Shown here: in pieces, positions 35,257-45,036 of the stretch | Numbering within the stretch: position 1 is the first letter of the stretch | Layout of the letters: every line of letters begins with the position of its first letter | Assembly (NCBI RefSeq): GCF_040744945.1 | Contig: NZ_CP160453.1 | Span: 2,232,001 to 2,296,000, forward strand | DNA from: Saccharothrix sp. HUAS TT1 | GTDB taxonomy: Bacteria; Actinomycetota; Actinomycetes; Mycobacteriales; Pseudonocardiaceae | Direction of reading: 5' to 3' | Length of the DNA stretch: 64,000 bases | The notes under the pieces: model-generated | The model's database searches: none | What the model was told of the DNA's origin: nothing | Seen by the model: only the letters and a program-made list of their open reading frames with translations | Made by a program: the position numbers and the translations under genes

Positions 35257-35883
35257 ATGGACGTCCTCGTTGTCGATCACCCACTGGCCAGGGCGCGGCT
35301 GACCACCATGCGCGACGCCCGCACCGACAACGCGGCGTTCCGCGCCGCGCTGCACGAGCTGACCGTGATGCTGGTGTACGAGGCCACGCGCGACCTGCCG
35401 GTGGCCGAGGAGCGCGTGCACACGCCGGTCGCCCGCACCACCGGCTACCGCCTGGCCAACCCGCCGCTGCTCGTCCCCGTGCTGCGGGCCGGCCTCGGCA
35501 TGGCCGACCAGGCGCACAAGCTGATCCCGGACGCGCAGATGGGGTTCGTGGGCCTGGCGCGCGACGAGGAAACCCTCCAGCCGACCCCGTACATGGAGTC
35601 CCTGCCCGACTCCCTGGCCGGCCGTCCGGTCTTCGTGCTGGACCCGATGCTCGCCACCGGCGGCTCCATGGCCTACACGATCCGCCTGCTGACCGACCGC
35701 GGCGCCACCGACGTGACCGCGATCTGCGCCCTGGCCGCCCCCGAGGGCATCAAGCACCTGGAGGACTCCGGCCTCCCCGTCCGCCTGATCACCGCCAGCG
35801 TCGACGAACGCCTGAACGACTCGGGCTTCATCGTCCCCGGCCTGGGCGACGCCGGCGACCGTCAATACGGCTCCGTCCACTAA
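35257..35883 (+). CDS. upp: Uracil phosphoribosyltransferase
   Basis: 208 residues, the normal length. PRPP-binding motif [18 protein letters not shown] (residues ~127-144), the uracil-binding C-terminus DRQYGSVH region with [14 protein letters not shown], and the N-terminal [14 protein letters not shown] are all typical. It makes UMP from uracil and PRPP, salvaging uracil released by the phosphorylases in this window. Divergent from the NACHT gene with 29 bp between start codons, and probably leaderless. It converges on the NAD(P)-binding protein gene across a 149-bp palindromic element. Confidence 0.96.
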   Translation: MDVLVVDHPLARARLTTMRDARTDNAAFRAALHELTVMLVYEATRDLPVAEERVHTPVARTTGYRLANPPLLVPVLRAGLGMADQAHKLIPDAQMGFVGLARDEETLQPTPYMESLPDSLAGRPVFVLDPMLATGGSMAYTIRLLTDRGATDVTAICALAAPEGIKHLEDSGLPVRLITASVDERLNDSGFIVPGLGDAGDRQYGSVH

Positions 35884-35884
35884 C

Positions 35885-36033
35885 CCCGCGAGAGTCCAAC
35901 GCTCAAGCCGCGAGAGTCCAACGTTCGCGACACCTGAATTCAACGCTCGGGCCTAACGCTGTTCGCCGTGAGCGTTGAACTCAGGGTGCGTGAACGTTGG
36001 ACTCTCGCGGGCTGGGCGTTGGACTCTCGCGGG
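35885..36033. repeat. 149-bp palindromic element built from a 16-bp repeat
   Basis: CCGCGAGAGTCCAACG occurs at 35886-35901 and 35908-35923. Its exact reverse complement occurs at 35995-36010 and 36017-36032. Inside lies a smaller inverted pair (AATTCAACGCTC / GAGCGTTGAACT). The nested cruciform fills the gap between convergent stops. It could act as a terminator or be a dispersed intergenic repeat of this lineage. Confidence 0.85.
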
Positions 36034-36873
36034 TCAGGTGAGGGTGGGGTGGTGGTCGGCGGCCCAGGTGGAGAGGGTGCGGCCGGGGTGGCCGGTGACG
36101 GTGGTGAAGTCGGGGGTGACGGTGGCCGGTTCCTCGGCGTGCTGGGCCATGTAGCCGAGGAGGTACTCGGCGACGTCGTACGGCAGGCCCTCGTCGCGGA
36201 TCAGCGACGCCCGCGCCTGGCCGTAGGTCAGGCGCTCGAACCGGATCGGACGACCCAGGCCCCGGCCGATCGCGGCGGCCTGCTCGACGTGCGTCAACGC
36301 CTCCGGCCCGCTCACCGTGTACGCCTTGCCCGCGTGCCCCTCCCGCAGCAACGCGTGCACCGCCACCTCCGCCACGTCGTCCTCGTGCACCGGCGCGCCG
36401 ACCGACTCCGGGAACGGGGCGCGCACCACGTCCGAAGCCTTGATGGTCCGCGCCCACACCAGCTTGTTGGCCATGAACTCGCCCGGCCGCACGTGCGTCC
36501 ACTCCACCCCGGACGCCTCGACGACCCGCTCCACGTCGTGGTGCAGCTCGTAGCTGCCCGGCCGCTTCACGGTCACCGCGCTGCTCGACAGGAACACGAC
36601 CCGCCGCAGGTCGGGCGCGCCGGCCAGCAGCTCGGCCGCGTGCGCCGCCGCGTCGTCCGACTCGATCGCCGCGAGCAGGAACACCGCCGTCACGCCCGCC
36701 AGCGGCACCTCGCGCGGTCGGGTCAGGTCACCTCCCACCACCTCCACCCCGGACGGCAGCACGGCCTTCGCCGGGTTGCGGGTCAACGCCCGCACCGGCA
36801 CGCCCGCCGCCGCCAGCTGCCGGACCACCGCGCCGCCGATGGTCCCGGTCGCCCCGGTCACCAGGATCGTCAC
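36034..36873 (-). CDS. NmrA-like NAD(P)-binding oxidoreductase
   Basis: 279 residues from GTG 36873, with GGGGGAG six bases upstream. Rossmann motif ILVTGATGTIGGAVVRQLAA (G-x-x-G-x-x-G) at the very N-terminus, ALTRNPAKAVLP for cofactor phosphate contact, VVFLSSSAVTVKRP, and the NmrA/SDR-a5 downstream region WTHVRPGEFMANKLVWA. No Y-x3-K catalytic pair is obvious, so it may be an atypical SDR acting as a quinone reductase or redox sensor. Stands alone, divergent from the chitinase gene. Confidence 0.88.
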   Translation of the reverse strand: MTILVTGATGTIGGAVVRQLAAAGVPVRALTRNPAKAVLPSGVEVVGGDLTRPREVPLAGVTAVFLLAAIESDDAAAHAAELLAGAPDLRRVVFLSSSAVTVKRPGSYELHHDVERVVEASGVEWTHVRPGEFMANKLVWARTIKASDVVRAPFPESVGAPVHEDDVAEVAVHALLREGHAGKAYTVSGPEALTHVEQAAAIGRGLGRPIRFERLTYGQARASLIRDEGLPYDVAEYLLGYMAQHAEEPATVTPDFTTVTGHPGRTLSTWAADHHPTLT

Positions 36874-37007
36874 ATCTCCCCCTAACAAGGTATTCAAACT
36901 TGAGTAACCGAAGCTAGCGCGCCCACCCACCCCCGCGCACATGCAAAGATTTGCAACGGACCCGAAGAACATTCGCTTTACCGGATTCGGCCGTTCGGCC
37001 GTAGAGG

Positions 37008-37019
37008 TGGTCTAGACCT
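37008..37019. promoter_or_regulatory. DasR-type operator (dre) 1
   Basis: TGGTCTAGACCT, an 11/12 palindrome matching the core of the DasR responsive element (ACTGGTCTAGACCACT type). It precedes the chitinase gene. Confidence 0.75.
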
Positions 37020-37030
37020 CATCACTACCG

Positions 37031-37042
37031 TGGTCTGGACCA
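37031..37042. promoter_or_regulatory. DasR-type operator (dre) 2
   Basis: TGGTCTGGACCA, the second dre-like palindrome, 23 bp downstream of the first (two helical turns). A candidate -10 (TACCGT, 37026-37031) lies between the two. Confidence 0.75.
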
Positions 37043-37074
37043 CACAGAGTCGGCCGCACACCGCGAGGAGAAGC

Positions 37075-38349
37075 ATGTCGAGCAGGAGATGGGTGCTCCC
37101 CGCCCTCCTGGCCACCGCGATGACCGTGTCGCTGGCTCCGCAGGCCGTCGCGCACGGCCCGAAGACGCGCACCGTCGGGTACTACACCCAGTGGAGCGGC
37201 TACGACCGCAACTTCCTGGTGCGCGACCTGGTCGCCAACGGCACCGCCCCGCGGCTCACCCACCTCAACTACGCCTTCGGCTTCCTCGACGAGTCCGGCA
37301 AGTGCGTCAGCGCCGACCCGTGGGCCGACTACCAGCGCCCCTTCGGCGCCGAGCAGAGCGTCAGCGGCAAGGCCGACGTCGCCGACCAGCCGCTGTCGGG
37401 CAACCTGAACCAGCTCAAGCAGCTCAAGGCCCGCTACCCCAAGCTGCGGATCAACATCTCGCTGGGCGGCTGGACCGGCTCCAAGTACTTCTCCAACGCG
37501 GCCCTCACGCCCGAGTCGCGCGCCGCCCACGTGGCCTCGTGCATCGACATGTGGCTCAAGGGCAACCTGCCCGGCGCCGCGCCCGGTGCGGCGGCCGGCG
37601 TGTTCGACGGCATCGACCTCGACTGGGAGTGGCCCTCGTCCGAGGCCGCGCCGGGCAACGTCGTGCGCCCCGAGGACAAGCGGAACTTCACCGCGCTGCT
37701 CGTGGAGTACCGCAAGCAGCTCGGCAACCTGACCTGGCGCACCGGCGAGCGCTACGACCTCACCGCGTTCCTGCCCGCCGACCCGCGCCAGGTCGACCGC
37801 GGCTTCGAGGTGGCCAAGGTCTTCGGCCTGCTGACGTTCGGCACCATCCAGGGCTACGACTACCACGGCGCCTGGGACCCGCTGACCAACCAGCAGTCCG
37901 CGCTGCGCACGCCCGCGGCCGACCCGACCGCGTCGCCGTTCAGCTCGCAGGTCGCGATCGACCACTACCTGCGCAACGGCGCGCCGAAGAGCAAGGTCGT
38001 CATGGGCGTGCCGTTCTACAGCCGCGGCTGGACCGGGGTCCGCAACGAGAACAACGGCCTGTTCCAGCCCGCCACCGGGCCCGCCCCCGCGACCTACGAG
38101 GCCGGGTACGAGGACTACCGGATCCTCAAGGCGCAGCTCTCCGAGTTCACCGTGCACCGGGATGCCAAGGCCGGGCACGCGTGGTTGTTCGACGGCACCA
38201 CGTTCTGGACCTGGGACGACCCGGTCGAGATGAAGCGCAAGGGTCGCTACGTGGCCGAACGGCGCCTTGGCGGCGCGATGATCTGGTCGCTCGACGGCGA
38301 CACCGCCGACGGCGAGCTGATCAAGGCGCTCACCAGCGGACTGTCCTGA
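37075..38349 (+). CDS. Secreted family 18 chitinase
   Basis: 424 residues from ATG 37075, with GAGGAGA upstream. A Sec signal peptide (RRWVLPALLATAMTVSLAPQ, then AVA-H cleavage) is followed by a single GH18 catalytic barrel. The catalytic motif D-x-x-D-x-D-x-E is FDGIDLDWEWP; the substrate strand INISLGGWTGSKYF and the C-terminal GGAMIWSLDGDT (conserved Trp) are present, as is MGVPFYSRGW. No carbohydrate-binding module or fibronectin domain. It hydrolyses chitin to chito-oligosaccharides outside the cell. Two DasR-like operators upstream indicate control by the GlcNAc-responsive repressor. Confidence 0.95.
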   Translation: MSSRRWVLPALLATAMTVSLAPQAVAHGPKTRTVGYYTQWSGYDRNFLVRDLVANGTAPRLTHLNYAFGFLDESGKCVSADPWADYQRPFGAEQSVSGKADVADQPLSGNLNQLKQLKARYPKLRINISLGGWTGSKYFSNAALTPESRAAHVASCIDMWLKGNLPGAAPGAAAGVFDGIDLDWEWPSSEAAPGNVVRPEDKRNFTALLVEYRKQLGNLTWRTGERYDLTAFLPADPRQVDRGFEVAKVFGLLTFGTIQGYDYHGAWDPLTNQQSALRTPAADPTASPFSSQVAIDHYLRNGAPKSKVVMGVPFYSRGWTGVRNENNGLFQPATGPAPATYEAGYEDYRILKAQLSEFTVHRDAKAGHAWLFDGTTFWTWDDPVEMKRKGRYVAERRLGGAMIWSLDGDTADGELIKALTSGLS

Positions 38350-38431
38350 TCGGGGCAGTTCACGGGGTCCGGGGAGGTTTCGCGGCGGCCACCTCCTCGG
38401 GCCCCACCTTCACGTGCGGACGGCTGCGCCC

Positions 38432-39022
38432 TCAACGGCGCCAGCCGTCCGTTTGCGCTCGCAGCGCGCGCTCGTACACCGGAGCGATCTCGACGCCCGG
38501 CGGCAGGTTCCCGTTCAGCTCCAGGCTCACCAGCCCGTGCACCAGGCCCCACATCGCCAGCGCGATCCGCTCGGGCGGCTCGGCCGGGAACGCGCCGCAC
38601 TCCACCGCGCGGCCGACGTCCCGCACCACCGGCAGGAACGTCCGGACGGCGGCTTCCTTCGTCTCGTCGGACGGCTCGAAGTCCGGCACCACCTTGCTGA
38701 ACATCACGAGGTAGAACTGCGGGTCGGCGAGCGCGCTCTCCCGGTACGCCAGGCCGATCTGGACGACGTCCTCCACCGGGTCGTCGGTCTGCGGCACGCT
38801 CGCGATGCGGTCACCGAATCGGCGGAACGCCTCCTCGTACACGGAGTTCAGCAGCGCGGGCTTGCCGCCGAACAACGAGTACACGGCCGTGGTCGAGGTG
38901 TTGACATCCGCCGCGAGCCTGCGCAAGCTCAGAGCGCCGGGTCCTTCGGTGGACAGCACCTCACCCGCCCGCTCCAGCAGCCGGCCGCGGAGCGCGTCGT
39001 CGTGTGTCTTCGGTCGTGGCAC
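38432..39022 (-). CDS. TetR-family transcriptional regulator
   Basis: 196 residues from GTG 39022 (VPRPKTHDDALRGRLLERAG). The DNA-binding domain contains LSLRRLAADVNTSTTAVYSL followed by FGGKPALL, the standard TetR helix-turn-helix and following helix. The C-terminal domain (TetR_C-like) includes MWGLVHGLVSLELNG. TACGAT (39034-39029 on the minus strand) is spaced for a leaderless transcript starting at the GTG. An inverted repeat between it and the divergent RHH gene is a candidate autoregulatory operator. Regulated genes could be itself and the RHH gene; ligand unknown. Confidence 0.9.
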   Translation of the reverse strand: MPRPKTHDDALRGRLLERAGEVLSTEGPGALSLRRLAADVNTSTTAVYSLFGGKPALLNSVYEEAFRRFGDRIASVPQTDDPVEDVVQIGLAYRESALADPQFYLVMFSKVVPDFEPSDETKEAAVRTFLPVVRDVGRAVECGAFPAEPPERIALAMWGLVHGLVSLELNGNLPPGVEIAPVYERALRAQTDGWRR

Positions 39023-39032
39023 CGGGACATCG

Positions 39033-39048
39033 TAACGCAACAGTGTTA
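39033..39048. promoter_or_regulatory. Candidate TetR operator
   Basis: TAACGC-AACA-GTGTTA, inverted arms matching at five of six positions, overlapping the -10 region of the TetR gene. Confidence 0.45.
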
Positions 39049-39070
39049 TGCAACGTGGTCTAGTCAACGT

Positions 39071-39087
39071 GGTATCAAGTTGGTACC
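39071..39087. promoter_or_regulatory. Candidate RHH operator
   Basis: GGTATC-AAGTT-GGTACC, a near-perfect inverted repeat ending 10 bases before the RHH ATG. Just upstream, CAACGTGG occurs twice at 14-bp spacing (39051-39058, 39065-39072). Confidence 0.4.
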
Positions 39088-39097
39088 GTCATTCCCC

Positions 39098-39304
39098 ATG
39101 GCGATGACTCTGCGTCTGAGCGACGAGGAGAACCGGCGGCTCGACGAACTCGCCGCGGCCGAGGGCCGTTCGAAGCAGGAGGTCGTGCGCCTGGCGCTGG
39201 CCGAGCGCTGGGCCAGACTGCAGAAGGAGGAGCAGCTGTCCGAAGTCCTCGGACGCGTGCTCCCCAAGTACCGCGGCCTGCTCGACCGCCTCGGTTCCGC
39301 CTGA
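39098..39304 (+). CDS. Ribbon-helix-helix (CopG-like) protein, antitoxin-like
   Basis: 68 residues. MAMTLRLSDEENRRLDELAA gives the RHH strand and first helix, GRSKQEVVRLALAERW the second helix. The C-terminal RVLPKYRGLLDRLGSA could be a toxin-binding tail. It is followed 386 bp later by a Doc-like gene on the same strand; in streptomycetes RHH/Doc pairs are usually directly adjacent, so the pair is either separated by an insertion or not functional. Likely represses its own promoter through the repeats just upstream. Confidence 0.8.
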   Translation: MAMTLRLSDEENRRLDELAAAEGRSKQEVVRLALAERWARLQKEEQLSEVLGRVLPKYRGLLDRLGSA

Positions 39305-39690
39305 TCCAGCGTCACCCAGAGTGCGGAATCCCGCACCTTCCGCAATTGACCCACACCTTCAGGTGATCGCCCCCGCACGCCCTCGCCGTTCGAACACATG
39401 TTCGATACGATCAATCCATGCAGCTCAACGGCGGCGAGCCCGGTCCTTCCCGGGACTACCTGTGTGAACGGCCACGACGGCCCGAAGCGCACCGGTATCG
39501 TGCGCCGTTGAAGATCGGGTCGCGTCCAGGTTGCGCTTCGGTGCACAGCGCGGCCGACACCATCCTCGCCGCCGGCCGGGCGGGGAGGCGAGACGGACCT
39601 GAGGGGGTGGGTGGTGGCGCCGAGGACGTCCCGGATGTGGGGTGGCCGCGTCGGAGTTCCCGCCCCTCAGGACAGGGAGCGCGTCAAGCA
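39305..39690. other. Intergenic region with LexA-type box between RHH and Doc-like genes
   Basis: 386 bp. The clear feature is the LexA-type box at 39391-39404. An open frame from ATG 39418 runs in phase into the Doc-like gene (91 extra codons), but its composition (Arg/Gly/Pro-rich) does not look like a protein domain. No other support for a gene. Confidence 0.5.
39391..39404. promoter_or_regulatory. LexA (SOS) box
   Basis: CGAACACATGTTCG, a perfect CGAAC-N4-GTTCG palindrome flanked by T and A, which is the actinobacterial LexA consensus. It lies 14 bp before ATG 39418 and 287 bp before the Doc-like start. Confidence 0.7.
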
Positions 39691-40086
39691 GTGGTCAACT
39701 ACCTCGACGCCGGCGACTTGCTCGTGCTGGCGACCGCCGTCACCGGCGGGGACCTGGTCGTGCGCGACTTAGGTCTCCTCGACTCCGCAGCCCACCGCCC
39801 ACGGGCCACAGTGCTGGGGGTCGAGGCGTACGACACGCTCTGGCTGAAAGCTTCCGCGTTGCTCGACTCCATCGTCCGCACGCGCCCGCTGGCCGAGGGG
39901 AACTGGCGGTTGGGCTGGGTCGCGGCGGTGACGTTGTGCGACATCAACGGCTGGTGGATCGACGCCGAGGAGGACGAGGCGCTGGACCTGGTCCGCGCGC
40001 TGGGCCGGGAGCAGGTCGACGTCGCCGGCATGGCCGCCCACCTGGAGGCGTGGGGCCTGCCCAAGGACGACCGACCGGACGACTGA
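39691..40086 (+). CDS. Doc/Fic-like toxin-family protein with degenerate active site
   Basis: 131 residues from GTG 39691 (AGGGAG upstream). Its length and helical plan match Doc proteins: a N-terminal YLDAGDLLVLATAV, a flap-like RDLGLLDSAAHRPRATVLG, and the motif region VRTRPLAEGNWRLGWVAA. The canonical H-P-x-x-D-G-N-K-R reads R65-P-L-A-E-G-N-W-R, so the catalytic His is Arg and the anchoring Lys is Trp; kinase or AMPylase activity is doubtful. It could be an inactivated toxin or a repurposed binding protein. Its RHH partner lies upstream with an unusual gap and an SOS box between. Confidence 0.8.
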   Translation: MVNYLDAGDLLVLATAVTGGDLVVRDLGLLDSAAHRPRATVLGVEAYDTLWLKASALLDSIVRTRPLAEGNWRLGWVAAVTLCDINGWWIDAEEDEALDLVRALGREQVDVAGMAAHLEAWGLPKDDRPDD

Positions 40087-40129
40087 CCGGCCGCCGGGTG
40101 GCGCGATCCCGACGAGTGCCCGAACCGGG

Positions 40130-40160
40130 TTGACCTGGAGCGCACTCCAGCTCCTACGGT
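40130..40160 (+). promoter_or_regulatory. MerR-type promoter with 19-bp spacer and operator
   Basis: TTGACC (40130-40135), a 19-base spacer and TACGGT (40155-40160). Within the spacer lies the palindrome CTGGAG-CGCA-CTCCAG, the typical MerR operator. The -10 ends 8 bases before the GTG at 40168, implying a leaderless transcript. Confidence 0.8.
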
Positions 40161-40167
40161 CGACACC

Positions 40168-40547
40168 GTGACTTACTCGATCGCCCAAGCGGCCGAGCGC
40201 AGCGGGTTGTCGATCGACACCCTGCGCTACTACGAACGGATCGGCCTGGTCGACCCGCCCGCCCGCGACTCCGGCGGGCGGCGCAGCTACAGCGAGGACG
40301 ACCTGGGCTGGCTGGTCTTCCTGACCCGCCTGCGCACCACCGGCATGCCCATCCGCATGATGCGCGAGTACGCGCAGCTCCGACACCGCGGCGCGGCCAC
40401 CGCGGGCCGGCGCAAGCAGATGCTGTTCGAGCACCGCGCCTCGGTCCGCGCGCGCATCGCCGAGCTCCAGTCGTGCCTGGAGGTGCTGGAGTACAAGATC
40501 ACGCACTACGAGCAGATCGAGCACACCTTCAGCGAGGGGATCACCGC

Positions 40548-40551
<4 letters not shown>
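40168..40551 (+). CDS. MerR-family regulator
   Basis: 127 residues. The helix-turn-helix [20 protein letters not shown] and wing [20 protein letters not shown] are canonical, followed by the dimerisation helix ([20 protein letters not shown]). There are no cysteine ligands like those of metal-sensing MerR proteins, so it belongs to the aldehyde/oxidoreductase-associated class. Its stop overlaps the first aldo/keto reductase GTG (GTGA), so it is co-transcribed with and presumably activates that gene. Confidence 0.93.
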
Positions 40552-42500
<1,949 letters not shown>

Positions 42501-42540
42501 GTCGGGCGGGCAGCGGGCCGGGGAGCGAGGCGGGGAGCGG

Positions 42541-42993
42541 TCATCCGGCCACCGTGGCCGCGACCACGCCACCCAGCTCACGGCACCGCTCCCGCGCGAC
42601 GCCGTCCGGCGCGCCCGTCAGCGACAGCGTCTCCGCCACCGCCCGCCACCCCAGCCCGGTCGTGATGTCCCGCAACGCCCTCACCGCGCCCTCGACACCC
42701 AGGTTGCCGTGCACGTACGCCCCGAACGGCCGCCCGCGCGTGGCGTCCAGGCACGGGTAGTAGACGGTGTCGAAGAAGTGCTTCAGCGCGCCGCTGATGT
42801 ACCCGATGTTGACGGGCGTGCCGAGCAGGTAGCCGTCGGCTCCCAGCACGTCGGAGGCGGTCGCCGACAACGCGGGCCGCCGCACCACCTCGACGCCCCC
42901 GATCTCAGGGTCGTTCGCCCCCGCCAACACCGCCTCGAACAGCTCCTGCATGGCGGGTGACGGCGTGTGGTGCACGATCAGCAGGCGGGGCAC
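42541..42993 (-). CDS. Flavodoxin-fold NAD(P)H-dependent oxidoreductase
   Basis: 150 residues from GTG 42993 (VPRLLIVHHTPSPAMQELFE). The phosphate loop is HHTPSPAMQE (flavodoxin-like S/T-rich), followed by DGYLLGTPVNIGYISGALKH and FDTVYYPCLDATRGRPFGAY, typical of flavodoxin/NADPH-dependent FMN reductase proteins. Probably an FMN-dependent reductase of quinones or flavins. Convergent with the aldo/keto reductases and single-gene. Confidence 0.87.
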   Translation of the reverse strand: MPRLLIVHHTPSPAMQELFEAVLAGANDPEIGGVEVVRRPALSATASDVLGADGYLLGTPVNIGYISGALKHFFDTVYYPCLDATRGRPFGAYVHGNLGVEGAVRALRDITTGLGWRAVAETLSLTGAPDGVARERCRELGGVVAATVAG

Positions 42994-43097
42994 GGGGGTC
43001 AGGCTGCCGCGCCCGGGGGCGGCGTGCAAGCTTGACGGGGAACGGAACCGATCGGGCCGTCGCGCGTCTTCAGTTGTGCAGTGACGGGGAGGGAGTC

Positions 43098-43430
43098 ATG
43101 GAAACTCGCAGCATCGCCACGATGAAGCGGAACCGGCGGATCACCTGGGGCGCGGGGGTCGCGATCGGGGTCGGGCTGATCGGCCTGCCGCTGGTGTTCA
43201 TCGCCCTGTGGCCGGGGGTCGACCACAGCCCGTGGGACGTCAACACGATGATCCTGGCGATCGGCGTCGCGCTCTGCACGACCAGCTACATCTCCGGCCG
43301 CATCTCGGTCGCCGCCGTCACGGAGAACCGGCCGCGCCGGGTGAGCCCGCCGACCAGGCGTCCCTACCTGGTGGTCGGCGGCTCACTCGTCGTCGCGGTG
43401 CTCTGCCTGCTGCTCGCTATGGCGTCGTGA
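43098..43430 (+). CDS. Small two-helix membrane protein
   Basis: 110 residues from ATG 43098, with GGGGAGGGAG upstream. A short N-terminus rich in basic residues (MKRNRRITWG), then helices ~20-42 (GVAIGVGLIGLPLVFIALW), ~52-68 (TMILAIGVALCTTSYISG) and ~90-110 ([18 protein letters not shown]). No known domain recognised. Its 3' end overlaps the end of the convergent phosphohexomutase gene by 14 bp. Confidence 0.75.
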   Translation: METRSIATMKRNRRITWGAGVAIGVGLIGLPLVFIALWPGVDHSPWDVNTMILAIGVALCTTSYISGRISVAAVTENRPRRVSPPTRRPYLVVGGSLVVAVLCLLLAMAS

Positions 43431-45036
43431 GCAGGTCGGACACCTGATCCCGCAGTCCGGCCAACCGGGACCGGGCGCGGTCGCGGGCCGCCGGCAGGTC
43501 GTCGGCCACCGGCTCCACGACCTCCAGGTACGCCTTCAGCTTCGGCTCGGTCCCGGACGGCCGCACGACCACCCGCACGCCGTCGGCCGTGAGCCGGACC
43601 ACGTCGGCCCGCGGCAACAGGTCCTCGAAGGCGAACCCCGCCGGCGGCTCGGCGCGCAGCCGGGCCATCAGCGCGCCGATCCGGCTCAGGTCGGTGAACC
43701 GCAGCGACACCTGGTCGGTCAGGTGCAGGCCGTGGTCGACGGCGAGCTGGTCCAGCGCGTCCAGCAGCGACCGCCCGGACGCCTTCAACCCGGCCGCCAG
43801 GTCGCACGCCACCACGGCCGCCGAGATGCCGTCCTTGTCGTTGACGTGCGCCGGGTCGACGCAGTTGCCCAGCGCCTCCTCGTAGGCGAACACCAACCCG
43901 TCGCCCGCGCGCACCAGCCACTTGAACCCGGTCAACGTCTCCGCGTACCGGGCGCCGTGCGCCGCCGCGATCGACTTCAGCAGCGACGACGACACGATCG
44001 TGGTGGCCACCAGCGGGTCCGCGCTGTCCGTGGTCGACAGCACCAGCGACCCCAGCAGCACGCCGGTCTCGTCGCCGCGCAGCATCCGCCACGACCCGTC
44101 CCGCTCCCGCACGCCCAGCGCGCACCGGTCCGCGTCGGGGTCGAGCGCGACGGCCAGGTCGGCCGACTCGGCCGCCGCCAGCTCCAGCAGCCGGTCCGCC
44201 GCGCCCGGCTCCTCCGGGTTGGGGAACGCCACGGTCGGGAAGTCCGCGTCCGGCACGGCCTGCTCCCGCACCACCCGCACGTCGGTGAACCCGGCCCGCC
44301 GCAACGCCTCCACCGCCGTCGCGCCGCCGACGCCGTGCATCGGCGTCAACACCACCCGCAGGTCGCGCGCCGCGCCGCGGGGCAGTTCCGCGACCCGGTC
44401 CAGGTACTCGTCCACCTCGGCGTCGGACACCGGCAGGTGGTCGTCCGACAGCGGCACCGACACGGCGGCGGGCACGCCCCGGATCGCCGCCTCGATCTCG
44501 CGGTCCTCGGGCGGCACGATCTGCCCGCCGCCCGCCAGGTACAGCTTGTAGCCGTTGTCCGCCGGCGGGTTGTGCGACGCGGTGATCTGCACGCCCGCCA
44601 CCGCGTCGTGCCGCTTGACCAGGAACGCCAGCACCGGCGTCGGCAACGGCCCCGGCAGCACCCGCACGGTGAAGCCCGCGGCGGCCAGCACACCGGCCGC
44701 CGCCGCGGCGAAGTCCTCAGACCCGCGCCGCGCGTCCCGGCCGACGAACACCGTGCCGACGCGCCCGTTCGCCCGGAGCCACGCGGCGAGCCCGGCCGTG
44801 GTGCGGATGACCACGGCCCGGTTCATCCCGTTCGGCCCGGCCCGCACGGGACCGCGCAGCCCCGCCGTGCCGAACGCGAGCGGACCCGCCATCCGGTCGG
44901 CCAGCTCGTCGGCGGCCGCGGCGTCACCGCCCATCGCCCGCGCCAGCACGGTCTGCAGCTCCAGCCGCGCGTCGGGGTCGGGGTCGTCGGCGATCCAGCG
45001 GAACGCCGCGTCGCGCAGGGCCGGGGCCAGGCTCAT
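43417..45036 (-). CDS. pmmB: Phosphoglucomutase/phosphomannomutase family protein
   Basis: 539 residues from ATG 45036, overlapping the PNP stop (ATGA). Active-site phosphoserine loop [17 protein letters not shown], metal loop [12 protein letters not shown], substrate loop [13 protein letters not shown] and the C-terminal phosphate contact [15 protein letters not shown]. Its length and the [18 protein letters not shown] start are those of PGM2/phosphopentomutase-like members rather than classical PMM. Linked with PNP it likely interconverts ribose-1- and ribose-5-phosphate; that specificity is inference. Confidence 0.92.
   Translation of the reverse strand: MSLAPALRDAAFRWIADDPDPDARLELQTVLARAMGGDAAAADELADRMAGPLAFGTAGLRGPVRAGPNGMNRAVVIRTTAGLAAWLRANGRVGTVFVGRDARRGSEDFAAAAAGVLAAAGFTVRVLPGPLPTPVLAFLVKRHDAVAGVQITASHNPPADNGYKLYLAGGGQIVPPEDREIEAAIRGVPAAVSVPLSDDHLPVSDAEVDEYLDRVAELPRGAARDLRVVLTPMHGVGGATAVEALRRAGFTDVRVVREQAVPDADFPTVAFPNPEEPGAADRLLELAAAESADLAVALDPDADRCALGVRERDGSWRMLRGDETGVLLGSLVLSTTDSADPLVATTIVSSSLLKSIAAAHGARYAETLTGFKWLVRAGDGLVFAYEEALGNCVDPAHVNDKDGISAAVVACDLAAGLKASGRSLLDALDQLAVDHGLHLTDQVSLRFTDLSRIGALMARLRAEPPAGFAFEDLLPRADVVRLTADGVRVVVRPSGTEPKLKAYLEVVEPVADDLPAARDRARSRLAGLRDQVSDLLTTP

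Noticed and set aside
36874..37005. Housekeeping promoters in the rest of the NmrA/chitinase intergenic region
   Set aside because: Besides the DasR-like sites and the TACCGT element I could not find a -35/-10 pair at proper spacing.
39418..39690. Extending the Doc-like gene to ATG 39418
   Set aside because: The added 91 codons are Arg/Gly/Pro-rich without homology-like character, and Doc proteins normally start near 39691; kept only as a possibility because of the SOS box.
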